Positions 54,412 through 64,000 of a stretch of DNA of 64,000 bases are shown one piece after another. The notes beneath the pieces were generated by a model, which made no database searches, was not told the DNA's origin, and saw only the letters and a program-made list of their open reading frames with translations. The first letter of the stretch is position 1. The number at the start of each line of letters is the position of its first letter. This DNA comes from Pelagerythrobacter aerophilus. GTDB lineage: Bacteria > Pseudomonadota > Alphaproteobacteria > Sphingomonadales > Sphingomonadaceae. The stretch covers positions 124,001-188,000 of the forward strand of contig NZ_QXFK01000014.1 in NCBI RefSeq assembly GCF_003581645.1, given 5' to 3'. The translations under genes were made by a program, and so were the position numbers.

Positions 54412-54893
54412 CCGTCGCCCATCTCATAAAATCGTTCACCCTGTGGGAGTTCGTGAAGGCGCATGCTCTCACGCTGAAGTACTTCTTCAAGCCCAAGGTG
54501 ACGATCAACTACCCGTTCGAGAAGAACCCGATCAGCCCGCGCTTCCGCGGCGAGCATGCGCTGCGCCGCTATCCCAACGGCGAGGAGCGCTGCATCGCGT
54601 GCAAGCTGTGCGAGGCAGTCTGCCCCGCGCAGGCGATCACGATCGAGAGCGAACCGCGCGCGGACGGGAGCCGCCGCACCACGCGCTACGACATTGACAT
54701 GACCAAGTGCATCTACTGCGGCTTCTGCCAGGAAGCCTGTCCGGTCGATGCGATCGTCGAAGGCCCGAATTTCGAGTTCTCGACCGAAACGCGCGAGGAA
54801 CTGCTCTACGACAAGGCGAAGCTGCTGGCCAACGGGGACAAGTGGGAGCGCGCGCTTGCGGCGAACCTTGAAGCCGATGCGCCCTACCGCTAG
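54408..54893 (+). CDS. nuoI: NADH-quinone oxidoreductase subunit I
   Basis: The 161-residue product has two CxxCxxCxxxCP [4Fe-4S] motifs, [12 protein letters not shown] and [12 protein letters not shown]. It links the hydrophilic and membrane arms. The ATG at 54408 overlaps the orphan gene by 4 bases. Confidence 0.96.
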   Translation: MTVAHLIKSFTLWEFVKAHALTLKYFFKPKVTINYPFEKNPISPRFRGEHALRRYPNGEERCIACKLCEAVCPAQAITIESEPRADGSRRTTRYDIDMTKCIYCGFCQEACPVDAIVEGPNFEFSTETREELLYDKAKLLANGDKWERALAANLEADAPYR

Positions 54894-54920
54894 GCGCCGC
54901 CGCAACGAGATTCAGGGGCC

Positions 54921-55544
54921 ATGATCCAGACTTTAGCCTTCTACCTATTTGCGTTTCTCGTGATCGCCAGCGGTGTGTTCACGATTATGGCGCGCAACCC
55001 GGTGCATTCGGTGCTGTGGCTGATCCTCGCGTTCTTCAACGCTGCGGGGCTGATGGTCATCGTCGGTGCGGAGTTCATCGCCGCCCTGCTGGTGATCGTC
55101 TACGTTGGTGCGGTCGCGGTGCTGTTCTTGTTCGTGGTGATGATGCTCGACATCGATTTCGCCGAGCTGCGCGCGGGGTTCGTAAAGAACTTCCCGCTCG
55201 GCATCGCCATCGCGCTCGTGCTGCTCGCGGAGCTGGTCCTCGGCATCGGCGCCTACCGCGCGGGTGCGATCGAGCTGGGCGTGCCGGACGGTGGCGCAGC
55301 TCCGCTGATGGACCGGACCAATATCGAGAGCCTCGGAGCGGTGCTTTACGGCGAATACCTGTTCCTGTTCGAAACCGCGGGCCTGATCCTACTGGTGGCG
55401 ATGGTCGGAGCGATCGTGCTGACGCACCGCGAACAGCCCAAGGGCGCGCGGGGCCACCAGAATATCGACAAGCAGAACCGCCGCCGCCCGAACGAGGCGA
55501 CCGAAATGAAGCGCCCCGAAGTGGGCAAGGGGGTCGAGCTGTGA
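54921..55544 (+). CDS. nuoJ: NADH-quinone oxidoreductase subunit J
   Basis: The 207-residue product has five hydrophobic segments, the family [19 protein letters not shown] and [25 protein letters not shown], and a hydrophilic tail [17 protein letters not shown]. The ATG at 54921 lies 27 bases after nuoI; AGGGGCC upstream is a plausible ribosome-binding site. Confidence 0.94.
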   Translation: MIQTLAFYLFAFLVIASGVFTIMARNPVHSVLWLILAFFNAAGLMVIVGAEFIAALLVIVYVGAVAVLFLFVVMMLDIDFAELRAGFVKNFPLGIAIALVLLAELVLGIGAYRAGAIELGVPDGGAAPLMDRTNIESLGAVLYGEYLFLFETAGLILLVAMVGAIVLTHREQPKGARGHQNIDKQNRRRPNEATEMKRPEVGKGVEL

Positions 55545-55846
55545 TCGGCATCGAACACTACGTCGTCGTTAGCGCGATCCTGTTCGTGCTCGGCGTTCTG
55601 GGGATATTCCTCAACCGCAAGAACGTGATCGTCATCCTGATGGCGATCGAACTGATCCTGCTGGCGGTGAACATCAACCTCGTCGCGTTCAGCGCCTTTC
55701 TGGGCGACATGACGGGGCAGGTGTTCGCGATGTTCGTACTCACCGTCGCTGCGGGCGAGGCTGCGATCGGGCTGGCAATCCTCGTGATCTACTTCCGTGG
55801 CCGCGGCACGATCGCGGTCGACGACGTCAACCGGATGAAGGGATAA
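55541..55846 (+). CDS. nuoK: NADH-quinone oxidoreductase subunit K
   Basis: The 101-residue product has three membrane helices and the conserved [31 protein letters not shown] with its key glutamate. The GTG at 55541 overlaps the nuoJ stop (GTGA). Typical small NuoK length. Confidence 0.95.
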   Translation: MIGIEHYVVVSAILFVLGVLGIFLNRKNVIVILMAIELILLAVNINLVAFSAFLGDMTGQVFAMFVLTVAAGEAAIGLAILVIYFRGRGTIAVDDVNRMKG

Positions 55847-55852
55847 GCACCG

Positions 55853-57883
55853 GTGCAATCGATCCTGCTTATCGTCTTCCTGCCTCTGCTGGCGGCGATC
55901 GTCGTCGGGCTGGGCAACCGTGCGCTCGGCAACACCGTCGCAAAGTCGCTCACGACCGGCGCGCTGTTCGTCTCGTGCGCGCTCTCCTGGCCGATCTTCC
56001 TCGGCTTCATCGGAGGGACCGCCGAAGCACAGGTCGTGCCGGTGCTGCAGTGGGTGCAGTCGGGCGCGCTGAGCTTCGACTGGGCGCTGCGGGTCGACAC
56101 GCTGACCGCGGTCATGCTGGTGGTGATCACCAGCGTCTCGGCGCTCGTCCACCTCTATAGCTGGGGCTATATGGACGAAGACCCGGATCAGCCGCGGTTC
56201 TTCGCCTACCTCTCGCTGTTCACCTTCGCGATGCTGATGCTGGTGACGGCGGACAACCTGGTGCAGATGTTCTTCGGTTGGGAAGGCGTGGGCCTCGCGA
56301 GCTATCTGCTGATCGGCTTCTGGTTCAAGAAGCCGAGCGCCAACAAGGCCGCGATCAAAGCCTTCGTGGTCAACCGCGTGGGCGACCTCGGCTTCATGCT
56401 CGGTATCTTCGGCACGTTCTTGGTGTTTCAGACGACTTCGATCCCCGAGATCCTCGCCGCTGCTCCGGGGATGAGCGGCAGCTCGATCGGGTTTCTCGGG
56501 ATGCGACTGCAGACGATGGACGTGCTCTGCATCCTCCTGTTCATCGGCGCGATGGGCAAGTCGGCGCAGCTCGGCCTGCACACCTGGCTGCCCGACGCGA
56601 TGGAAGGCCCGACGCCGGTGTCTGCGCTGATCCACGCGGCGACGATGGTCACCGCGGGCGTGTTCATGGTCTGCCGGCTTTCGCCGATGTTCGAGACGGC
56701 ACCGGTCGCGCTCGGCATGGTGACCTTCATCGGCGCCGCGACCTGCTTCTTCGCCGCGACGATCGGCACGACGCAGTGGGACATCAAGCGGGTCATCGCC
56801 TATTCGACCTGTAGCCAGCTCGGCTACATGTTCTTCGCCGCGGGCGTCGGCGCCTACGGTGCGGCGATGTTCCACCTGTTCACGCATGCCTTCTTCAAGG
56901 CGCTGCTGTTCTTGGGCGCGGGTTCGGTCATCCATGCGATGCACCACGAGCAGGACATGCGCTATTACGGCGCGCTGCGTAAGCATATCCCGTTCACCTT
57001 CTGGGCGATGATGGCGGGCACGCTCGCGATCACCGGCGTGGGCGTCTACTGGCTGCATGCGGGCTTCGCAGGCTTCCACTCGAAGGATGCGATCCTCGAA
57101 GTCGCCTTTGCACGCGGGACAAGTCTCGGCACCTTCGCCTTCTGGATGGGCGCGATCGCGGCGCTCCTGACGAGCTTCTATTCCTGGCGGCTGATGTTCC
57201 TCACGTTCTGGGGCAAGCCGCGCTGGGCCGACAGCGAGCATATCCAGCACGCGGTCCACGGCCAGCACGAAAATCCCGACGAGGAACATGGCCACGCCGC
57301 CGCGCCCGACCTGCACCCGCATGAAGGGACTGCGGGTTACCATCCGCACGAGAGCCCGCTGACGATGCTGGTCCCGCTGGGCCTGCTGACGCTCGGCGCG
57401 GTGTTGGCGGGCTGGGTCTTCAGCCACGCCTTCCTCGACGATCCGGCCTTCTGGGGCGACTCGATCTTCTACAACGAGGCGCTGGTCCACCAGATGCACG
57501 CCGTGCCGCTGTGGGTGAAGCTGACCGCGACGATCGTCATGCTGCTCGGCCTGTTTGGCGCCTGGCTCGCCTACATCCGTGACACCTCGATCCCCGGCAA
57601 GTTCGTCGAGCAGTTCAGCTTGGTGCACAACTTCGTCTACCGGAAGTGGTACTTCGACGAGCTCTACGACCTGATCTTCGTGCGGCCGGCGTTCTGGCTC
57701 GGGCGTCAGTTCTGGAAGCGCGGCGACGTTGGCCTGATCGACCGCTTCGGCCCCGACGGGGCGGCCTGGGTGGTCGCCAAGGGTTCGGTCGCAGCGAAGA
57801 AGGTGCAGTCCGGATATCTCTATAGCTATGCGCTGGTCATGCTGCTCGGGCTGGTGGCCGCGGTTACGTGGGTGCTGATGTAA
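55853..57883 (+). CDS. nuoL: NADH-quinone oxidoreductase subunit L
   Basis: The 676-residue antiporter-like subunit has the conserved [16 protein letters not shown] and [40 protein letters not shown] His/Glu-rich loop near 455-500 ([27 protein letters not shown]) precedes the C-terminal lateral helix. It pumps protons. The start is GTG at 55853. It overlaps nuoM by 1 base. Confidence 0.96.
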   Translation: MQSILLIVFLPLLAAIVVGLGNRALGNTVAKSLTTGALFVSCALSWPIFLGFIGGTAEAQVVPVLQWVQSGALSFDWALRVDTLTAVMLVVITSVSALVHLYSWGYMDEDPDQPRFFAYLSLFTFAMLMLVTADNLVQMFFGWEGVGLASYLLIGFWFKKPSANKAAIKAFVVNRVGDLGFMLGIFGTFLVFQTTSIPEILAAAPGMSGSSIGFLGMRLQTMDVLCILLFIGAMGKSAQLGLHTWLPDAMEGPTPVSALIHAATMVTAGVFMVCRLSPMFETAPVALGMVTFIGAATCFFAATIGTTQWDIKRVIAYSTCSQLGYMFFAAGVGAYGAAMFHLFTHAFFKALLFLGAGSVIHAMHHEQDMRYYGALRKHIPFTFWAMMAGTLAITGVGVYWLHAGFAGFHSKDAILEVAFARGTSLGTFAFWMGAIAALLTSFYSWRLMFLTFWGKPRWADSEHIQHAVHGQHENPDEEHGHAAAPDLHPHEGTAGYHPHESPLTMLVPLGLLTLGAVLAGWVFSHAFLDDPAFWGDSIFYNEALVHQMHAVPLWVKLTATIVMLLGLFGAWLAYIRDTSIPGKFVEQFSLVHNFVYRKWYFDELYDLIFVRPAFWLGRQFWKRGDVGLIDRFGPDGAAWVVAKGSVAAKKVQSGYLYSYALVMLLGLVAAVTWVLM

Positions 57884-59442
57884 TGGGGGGCTTCCCGATC
57901 CTTTCCGTGATGCTGCTGGTGCCGCTGCTGGCGGGCATCGCCTGCCTGTTCGTGGAGGCGAAGGCCGCGCGCACGATCGCGCTCGCAGCGACGCTGGTCG
58001 ACCTCGCGCTCGGTATCGCATTGTGGCTCAACTTCGATATCGGCGGCGCGCAGTGGCAGTTCACCGAGCGCGCGCCGATCTTCGCCGGCTTCAACTATGC
58101 GCTCGGGATCGACGGGATCGCGATGCTGCTGATCGTGCTCAGCGTGTTCCTGATGCCGATCTGCATCCTCGCCAGTCAGTCGATCGAAAAGCGCGTCGGC
58201 GAGTACATGGCAGCTTTCCTGTTCATGGAAGTGCTGATGATCGGCGTCTTCGCGGCGCAGGATCTGTTCCTGTTCTACATCTTCTTCGAAGCCGGCCTGA
58301 TCCCGATGTATCTGATCATCGGCATCTGGGGCGGTCAGAACCGGATTTACGCCAGCTACAAGTTCTTCCTCTACACGCTGCTCGGCTCCGTGCTGATGCT
58401 GATTGCGATGCTGTGGATGGTGAACGAAGCGGGCACGACCGACATCCCCACGCTGATGCAGTACGATTTCCCGGCCGGCGCGCAGACCTGGCTGTGGCTC
58501 GCGTTCTTCGCCAGCTTCGCGGTCAAGATGCCAATGTGGCCGGTGCACACCTGGCTGCCCGATGCGCACGTTCAGGCGCCGACCGCCGGCTCTGTGATCC
58601 TGGCCGGCGTGCTGCTGAAGATGGGCGGATACGGCTTCATCCGCTTCAGCCTGCCGATGTTCCCCGAAGCGAGTGCGCAGTTCGTGTGGCTGATCTGGGG
58701 CCTGTCGATGGCCGCGGTGGTCATCACCAGCCTAATCGCGCTGGTGCAGCAGGACATGAAGAAGCTGATCGCCTACTCGTCGGTCGCGCACATGGCGATC
58801 GTGACCGTCGGCCTGTTCGCGTTCAACGTGCAGGGGCTCGAGGGCGCGATGATCGTCATGCTCAGCCACGGTCTCGTGTCGGGTGCGCTGTTCCTGTGCG
58901 TGGGCGTGATCTACGACCGGCTGCACACGCGTGAGATCGATCGCTACGGCGGTCTTGCGATCAACATGCCGAAATATGCGCTGTTCTTCCTGCTGTTCAC
59001 CATGGCCAGCATTGGCCTGCCGGGGACGAGTGGCTTCGTCGGCGAGTTCCTGAGCCTCGCCGGCATCTATCAGGCAAACACCTGGGTCACGCTGGTGTGC
59101 GCCACGGGTATCATTCTGGGCGCGGGTTACATGCTCTATCTCTATTGGCGCATCGCGTTTGGCGTGCAGAAGAACGCGGACGCCGCCGCCATGCCCGACC
59201 TCTCCTTGCGCGAATGGCTCATGCTGGCCCCGATCGCCGCGGCCGTCCTGTGGATGGGCGTCTATCCGGAAAGCTTCCTTGCCCCGATGCGTCAGGACAT
59301 TGCCGCTCTCGATGCCCGCCTCTCGCGCGCGGCGCCCGAAGGTGACGCGCATCTCGTCGCCGGCACGCCGCGTGCCGAGGCCGCCAACGCCGTGGGGGGC
59401 ACGCACAGTGTCGGCCATGGCGAAGCGGAGGGAGCGCACTGA
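57883..59442 (+). CDS. nuoM: NADH-quinone oxidoreductase subunit M
   Basis: The 519-residue antiporter-like subunit has FFEAGLIPMYLIIGIWGG, KMPMWPVHTWLPDAHVQAPTAGSVILAGVLLKMGGYGFIRF and the lysine-bearing HTWLPDAHV helix. It pumps protons with NuoL and NuoN. The ATG at 57883 overlaps nuoL by 1 base (TAATG); an in-frame start 15 bases upstream is less likely. Confidence 0.96.
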   Translation: MGGFPILSVMLLVPLLAGIACLFVEAKAARTIALAATLVDLALGIALWLNFDIGGAQWQFTERAPIFAGFNYALGIDGIAMLLIVLSVFLMPICILASQSIEKRVGEYMAAFLFMEVLMIGVFAAQDLFLFYIFFEAGLIPMYLIIGIWGGQNRIYASYKFFLYTLLGSVLMLIAMLWMVNEAGTTDIPTLMQYDFPAGAQTWLWLAFFASFAVKMPMWPVHTWLPDAHVQAPTAGSVILAGVLLKMGGYGFIRFSLPMFPEASAQFVWLIWGLSMAAVVITSLIALVQQDMKKLIAYSSVAHMAIVTVGLFAFNVQGLEGAMIVMLSHGLVSGALFLCVGVIYDRLHTREIDRYGGLAINMPKYALFFLLFTMASIGLPGTSGFVGEFLSLAGIYQANTWVTLVCATGIILGAGYMLYLYWRIAFGVQKNADAAAMPDLSLREWLMLAPIAAAVLWMGVYPESFLAPMRQDIAALDARLSRAAPEGDAHLVAGTPRAEAANAVGGTHSVGHGEAEGAH

Positions 59443-60902
59443 TGGACTTCAAGGCTTCCCTCGCGCTCATTGCGCCCGAGATCCTGCTCAGCCTCTCTTC
59501 GCTGGCGCTGCTGCTGGTCGCGGCCTGGGGCCGCAACTCCAGCCGTCTGGTCAGCATACTTGCCGCCGTCGCGCTCGGCGGTGCGGCGTTCGTCGCAGCA
59601 CCCGCGCTTTGCGCTGGGGCGATGGGGCCGGATACCATGGCCTTCGGCGGACAATTCGCCGCCGATGCCTTCGCTTCGTTCTCCACGATCCTGATCTACG
59701 TCGCGGCCATCGCCTGCTTGATGGTCGCCCCGACCTTCTTCGACCGCAACGGCGCGATGCGGCCGGAATATCCGGTGCTGGTGCTGCTCGCCACGCTCGG
59801 CATGGGGATCATGGTCTCGGCGACCGATTTCATCACGCTTTACATCGGGCTGGAGCTCAACAGTCTGGCCGCGTACGTCCTCGCATCGTTCATGCGGGCC
59901 GACGACCGTTCGGCCGAGGCAGGGCTCAAGTACTTCGTGCTCGGCGCCTTGGCGAGCGGCATCCTGCTTTACGGCATCAGCCTGGTCTACGGCTTCACCG
60001 GCACCACCTCGTTCGAAGGCGCGCGGGCTGCGCTGACCGGTGAACTGTCGATGGGCGCGCTGTTCGGGCTGATCTTCGTGCTCGCGGGCCTCGCGTTCAA
60101 GATTTCGGCCGTGCCGTTCCACATGTGGACGCCCGACGTTTACGAAGGCGCGCCGACGCCGGTGACGACCTTCTTCTCGACGGCGCCCAAGGTGGCGGCG
60201 ATCGCGCTCACCGCGCGCGTTGCGCTGGACGCGTTCGGCGCGCAGGTCGATGCGTGGCGGCAGATCGTCATCTTTGCCGCGCTCGCCTCGATCATCCTCG
60301 GTGCGCTGGGTGCGATCGGGCAGGGCAACCTCAAGCGGCTGCTGGCTTACTCCTCGATCAACAACGTCGGCTTCATCCTGATCGGCCTCGCCGCTGCAAC
60401 GGCGAGCGGCGCTTCGGCGATGCTGGTTTACCTAGCGATCTACGTCGCGATGTCGCTCGGTAGCTTCGTCGCCGTGCTCATGCTGCGCACCGCCGAGGGC
60501 GAACAGCTCGAAGGGGTTGCCGACATTGCGGGTCTGTCGCGCACCAGACCGCTGCTTGCACTGTGCCTCGCGGCGATGATGTTCAGCCTTGCGGGCATTC
60601 CGCCGCTGTTCGGCTTCTGGGGTAAGTTCGTGGTTTTCCAGGCCGCGGTGCAAGCCGATCTCGTCGCGCTCGCAGCGATCGGTATAGCGGCCAGCGTGAT
60701 CGGCGCCTTCTACTATATCAAGATCGTCAAGGTGATGTACTTCGACGAGCCGGTCGATGTGGTGAAGGGCGGGAGCGACTGGGCGCACTGGCTGATCCTG
60801 GGCGCGACCACTCTGTTCGTCTCGCCGCTGGGTTACTTGCTGACGGGGCCCTTGGGCGAATTGGCCGACAGGGCAGCCGCCGCGCTGTTCTTCGTCGCTT
60901 GA
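59442..60902 (+). CDS. nuoN: NADH-quinone oxidoreductase subunit N
   Basis: The 486-residue third antiporter-like subunit has YIGLELNSLAAYVLASF, FKISAVPFHMWTPDVYEGAPTPVTTFF and GIPPLFGFWGKFVVF. It ends the nuo genes; its TGA overlaps the TTG start of birA (TTGA). The same nuoN-birA-coaX order recurs in other alphaproteobacteria. Confidence 0.95.
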   Translation: MDFKASLALIAPEILLSLSSLALLLVAAWGRNSSRLVSILAAVALGGAAFVAAPALCAGAMGPDTMAFGGQFAADAFASFSTILIYVAAIACLMVAPTFFDRNGAMRPEYPVLVLLATLGMGIMVSATDFITLYIGLELNSLAAYVLASFMRADDRSAEAGLKYFVLGALASGILLYGISLVYGFTGTTSFEGARAALTGELSMGALFGLIFVLAGLAFKISAVPFHMWTPDVYEGAPTPVTTFFSTAPKVAAIALTARVALDAFGAQVDAWRQIVIFAALASIILGALGAIGQGNLKRLLAYSSINNVGFILIGLAAATASGASAMLVYLAIYVAMSLGSFVAVLMLRTAEGEQLEGVADIAGLSRTRPLLALCLAAMMFSLAGIPPLFGFWGKFVVFQAAVQADLVALAAIGIAASVIGAFYYIKIVKVMYFDEPVDVVKGGSDWAHWLILGATTLFVSPLGYLLTGPLGELADRAAAALFFVA

Positions 60903-61609
60903 TCCACACCGTCGCCGAAACCGGATCGACCAGTGCCGACCTCGCCGCGCGATTGGGCGCAGGGGAGCGTGTTGCCGAAGGCGATTGGCTGGTCGCGGAT
61001 CGCCAGAACGCGGGGCGGGGCCGCCATGGCCGTCCGTGGCAGGATGCTTCGGGGAATTTCATGGGGTCGACCGTGGTTCACCCGGGCCCCGGCGATCCAC
61101 CTCCGCACACGCTGACACTGGCGACGGCGCTGGCGGCCTACGAAGCAGTCGTGCCGCTGCTTCCCGACCCGCGCGCGCTCGTCATCAAGTGGCCGAACGA
61201 CCTTCTGCTCGGCGGCGCCAAGCTCTCGGGCATATTGCTCGAGCGCGAAGGCGACGCCGTGGTAGTGGGCATCGGAATCAATCTCGCGCAGGCACCCGAT
61301 CTGCCCGATCGGCCGACGGTCGCCCTGTCGGATCTCGGACCGGCGCCCGACCGCGATGCCTTTGCTCTCGCCCTGGCCGCCGCCTTCGATCGGGAGATCG
61401 AACGCTGGCGCACTTTCGGGATCGAACCGCTGATCCGCCGCTGGCTGGCCGTGGCGCACCCGCTGGACACACCGCTGAAGGTGCATGATGCCGATGGAGT
61501 GCCCACATCCGGCACCTTTGCCGGCCTGGCGCCCGACGCATCGCTTCTCCTGCGCTTGGAAGACGGGACAACCCGTGCCATCCACGCAGGCGACGTGACG
61601 CTCGGCTGA
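60899..61609 (+). CDS. birA: Biotin-[acetyl-CoA-carboxylase] ligase
   Basis: The 236-residue product has [10 protein letters not shown], the biotin/ATP motif [11 protein letters not shown] and [17 protein letters not shown], so it is a biotin protein ligase without a DNA-binding domain. It biotinylates carboxylases, including the missing partner of PccB. The TTG at 60899 overlaps the nuoN stop; no better start lies nearby. Confidence 0.93.
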   Translation: MIHTVAETGSTSADLAARLGAGERVAEGDWLVADRQNAGRGRHGRPWQDASGNFMGSTVVHPGPGDPPPHTLTLATALAAYEAVVPLLPDPRALVIKWPNDLLLGGAKLSGILLEREGDAVVVGIGINLAQAPDLPDRPTVALSDLGPAPDRDAFALALAAAFDREIERWRTFGIEPLIRRWLAVAHPLDTPLKVHDADGVPTSGTFAGLAPDASLLLRLEDGTTRAIHAGDVTLG

Positions 61610-61620
61610 AGGAATCTGTC

Positions 61621-62397
61621 ATGCTGCTCGCTGCCGATGTCGGAAACACCAATGTGGTCTTCGCGCTGTTCGAAGGGCGCGAGATCAAGGCCCGCTGGCG
61701 CATCGCGACCGATCCGCGCCGGACGGGCGACGAATATGCGGTCTGGTTGCTGCAGCTGCTCGCGATCGAGGGCATCGACCGGAGTGCGATCACGCAGCTT
61801 ATCGTCGGATCGGTCGTACCTCGTGCGATCCACAATCTCACCGTGCTTGCCGAAAAGTATTTCGGCATCACGCCGTTGATCGCCGGTGAGGGGAGAGCTG
61901 CCTGGGGCATTGCGGTCGACGTCGACGAACCGCGTTCGCTCGGTGCCGACCGGGCACTCAATACGATCGCCGCGCATGCGAAATACCAGGGCGACTTGAT
62001 AGTGGTCGATTTCGGGACCGCGACCACCTTCGACGCGGTCGATTTCAACGGGGCCTACAAGGGCGGAATCATTGCGCCGGGGATCAACCTCTCGCTCGAC
62101 GCGTTGGTGGGCAACACCGCGAAGCTGCCTCGAATCGCCATCGAGGCGCCGCGCACCAACAGCGTGATCGGCACGAACACCGAGGATCAGATGCTGATCG
62201 GCGTATTCTGGGGCTATGTCGCCATGATGGAGGGCCTGATCGCGCGGATGCGGGCCGAGATCGGCCGACCCGCGAAAGTGGTCGCGACCGGTGGCCTCGC
62301 GATCCTGTTCGATCAGCACACGCAGATATTCGACGCCGTGGACGCCGATCTCACGCTCGAGGGGCTGGCCATTCTCGCGGAGCGTGCATCGCAGTGA
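61621..62397 (+). CDS. coaX: Type III pantothenate kinase
   Basis: The 258-residue product has the P-loop DVGNTN (6-11), IGSVVPRAI-like [10 protein letters not shown], and [26 protein letters not shown]. It phosphorylates pantothenate in coenzyme A synthesis. The ATG at 61621 lies 11 bases after birA. Its TGA overlaps the GTG of the RNase J gene (GTGA). Confidence 0.94.
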   Translation: MLLAADVGNTNVVFALFEGREIKARWRIATDPRRTGDEYAVWLLQLLAIEGIDRSAITQLIVGSVVPRAIHNLTVLAEKYFGITPLIAGEGRAAWGIAVDVDEPRSLGADRALNTIAAHAKYQGDLIVVDFGTATTFDAVDFNGAYKGGIIAPGINLSLDALVGNTAKLPRIAIEAPRTNSVIGTNTEDQMLIGVFWGYVAMMEGLIARMRAEIGRPAKVVATGGLAILFDQHTQIFDAVDADLTLEGLAILAERASQ

Positions 62398-64000
62398 AAA
62401 AGGACTTCACCCCGGAAAAGGAGCTGCTGTTCCTCGCGCTCGGCGGGTCAGGCGAGATCGGCATGAACGTCAACCTCTACGGGTGCGACGGCAAATGGCT
62501 GATGGTCGATCTCGGCATGACGTTCTCCGGCGGCGAGTATCCGGGCGTGGACCTCGTGTTCGCGGACCTCGACTTCATCGAGGAGCGCTCGAAGGACCTC
62601 GTCGGCATCGTCCTCACCCACGCGCACGAGGATCATATCGGCGCGGTGCCTTATTTCGCCGCCGATCTCGGCGTTCCGCTCTACGCGACGCCGTTCACCG
62701 CCGATCTGGTCATGCGCAAGCTGGAGGAAGCGGGGCTCTCGCGCACGGTCGAGCTCAATGTGGTCGCAAGCACGGATCCGTTTTCCTTGGGCCCGTTCGA
62801 TATTTCTTATGTACCGCTCGCGCACTCGATCGCGGAGGGCAATGCACTGCTGGTCGAGACGCCCTATGGCCGCGTATTCCACACCGGTGACTGGAAGCTC
62901 GACGAAGACCCGATCGTGGGCGAGCCGACGACCGAGGAGGAACTGACCGAACTCGGCGACGAAGGCATTCTCGCGCTCGTGTGCGATTCCACCAATGTCT
63001 TCAATCCCGCCGCGAGCGGTTCGGAAGGCGCCGTCTATCAGGGGCTGATGGAGGAGGTGAAGCGCCAGGCGGGTAAGCGCGTGCTCGTCACCACCTTCGC
63101 CTCCAACGTCGCACGCCTGCACACCTTGGGCGAAGTCGCGAAGGCGACCGGGCGCCAGTTGTGCGTTGCCGGGCGTTCGCTCGACCGGATCATCGATGTC
63201 GCGCAGGACAACGGCTATCTGGAAGACCTGCCGCCGCTGGTCGATTTCGACACCGCCATGGGCCTGCCGCGCGGCGAGGTGCTGATCCTCGCGACCGGCG
63301 GACAGGGCGAGCCGAGAGCGGCGCTCGCGCGAGTCGCTGACGGATCGCACCCGATCGAGCTTACCGCGGGTGACGTGGTGCTGTTCTCAAGCCGGCAGAT
63401 TCCCGGCAACGAGATCGCGATCGGTCGAGTGCAGAACCAGCTCGCCGCGCGAGGGATCGTGATGGTTACCGACCGGCAGAGCGCGATCCACGTGTCCGGT
63501 CATCCGGGGCGGCCGGAGCTCGAGGCGCTTTACGGATGGCTCCGTCCGGAAGTGCTCGTGCCGGTGCACGGCGAGGTGCGGCACATGCAGGAACAGGCGC
63601 GGCTCGGCCTAGCCAGCGGCATCCCCCACGCGGTGGCGCAGGTGAATGGCGACGTCGTGCGCCTCGCACCGGGCGCGCCGGGAAAAGTGGCGGAAGTGCG
63701 CGCTGGACGGCTCGTGCTCGACGGCGACATCATCGCGCCGGCCGACGGCGAGGGCATCGTCATGCGCCGGCGTATCGCCGCGGAAGGCGCGCTGGTGGTC
63801 ATCCTCTCCCCCGACGGCAATGTGGCAATCGAATCCTTCGGGCTCCCGCTCGAGGAAGACATGACCGATTTCGCCGCGGAGGCAAAAGCGGACGTGCTGG
63901 AAGCGATCCGCAAGTTGCGCGGCAAGGCGCGCGCCGGCGCCGACGATGTTGCCGAGGCTGCACGGCTTGCCGCTCGCCGGGCGGCGCGCCGCTGGTCGGG
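62394..64000 (+). CDS. rnj: Ribonuclease J (3' end beyond the window)
   Basis: GTG at 62394 overlaps the coaX stop, and the frame stays open for 535 codons to the right edge. It has the metallo-beta-lactamase motif [35 protein letters not shown] and the beta-CASP part [12 protein letters not shown]...[20 protein letters not shown] with VPVHGE. RNase J degrades and processes RNA in alphaproteobacteria. The visible part already covers the catalytic core; the C-terminal domain continues outside. Confidence 0.93.
   Translation, partial: MKKDFTPEKELLFLALGGSGEIGMNVNLYGCDGKWLMVDLGMTFSGGEYPGVDLVFADLDFIEERSKDLVGIVLTHAHEDHIGAVPYFAADLGVPLYATPFTADLVMRKLEEAGLSRTVELNVVASTDPFSLGPFDISYVPLAHSIAEGNALLVETPYGRVFHTGDWKLDEDPIVGEPTTEEELTELGDEGILALVCDSTNVFNPAASGSEGAVYQGLMEEVKRQAGKRVLVTTFASNVARLHTLGEVAKATGRQLCVAGRSLDRIIDVAQDNGYLEDLPPLVDFDTAMGLPRGEVLILATGGQGEPRAALARVADGSHPIELTAGDVVLFSSRQIPGNEIAIGRVQNQLAARGIVMVTDRQSAIHVSGHPGRPELEALYGWLRPEVLVPVHGEVRHMQEQARLGLASGIPHAVAQVNGDVVRLAPGAPGKVAEVRAGRLVLDGDIIAPADGEGIVMRRRIAAEGALVVILSPDGNVAIESFGLPLEEDMTDFAAEAKADVLEAIRKLRGKARAGADDVAEAARLAARRAARRWS

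Noticed and set aside
55346-58021. 891-codon open frame on the minus strand across nuoJ-nuoM
   Set aside because: It runs antisense to well-identified complex I genes. Long antisense frames are common in GC-rich DNA and this one is rich in Arg, His and Asp with no motif.

Overview
The window is GC-rich alphaproteobacterial chromosome. The conserved gene set (hemA-murI, plsY-dprA-topA, lepB-rnc-era, nuoA-N followed by birA, coaX and an RNase J gene) and the protein flavour point to Sphingomonadales, most likely Erythrobacteraceae. That placement is inference from recognised families, not from a database search. I found no rRNA, tRNA, CRISPR array or intact insertion sequence.

Bases 1-2140 differ from the rest: they are visibly less GC-rich. 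They hold a divergent partial gene that looks like a cytochrome P450 N-terminus, a 33-codon peptide gene with a strong Shine-Dalgarno and an aromatic/proline-rich C-terminus, a perfect hairpin, a second, full-length cytochrome P450 and a GNAT acetyltransferase. I read this as a candidate P450-modified RiPP locus. It ends in a frameshifted, stop-containing serine-recombinase relic (about 2136-2515), which suggests acquisition by transfer. This is the most unusual part of the window.

Bases 2519-19150 hold two hotdog thioesterases, an unrecognised cassette (55-aa protein plus two beta-rich, cupin-like proteins), a trehalose block (otsB, a GH15 glycosidase, otsA), a tyrosine phosphatase, trxB, two MAPEG proteins, a PLP ammonia-lyase-type enzyme, and a polyamine block (carboxynorspermidine dehydrogenase, a secreted alpha/beta hydrolase, carboxynorspermidine decarboxylase, a YbjN protein, ornithine decarboxylase with a structured leader).

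Bases 19175-45290 are mostly housekeeping: cell-wall hydrolase, hemA, murI, plsY, dprA, topA, era/rnc/lepB, pgi, an SGNH hydrolase, a PAS/HWE kinase, an MscS channel, a RhlE-type helicase, a CDP-alcohol phosphatidyltransferase, glutathione reductase, pccB with methylmalonyl-CoA epimerase, thiolase and an aldehyde dehydrogenase.

Bases 45428-60902 are a complete 14-gene complex I operon (nuoA-N, separate nuoC and nuoD) with four small extra ORFs inserted and translationally coupled. It continues into birA, coaX and an RNase J gene that runs off the right edge. A recurring oddity is small, lower-GC orphan genes placed between operon genes with exact 4-base start/stop overlaps (24377, 41236, 54007).
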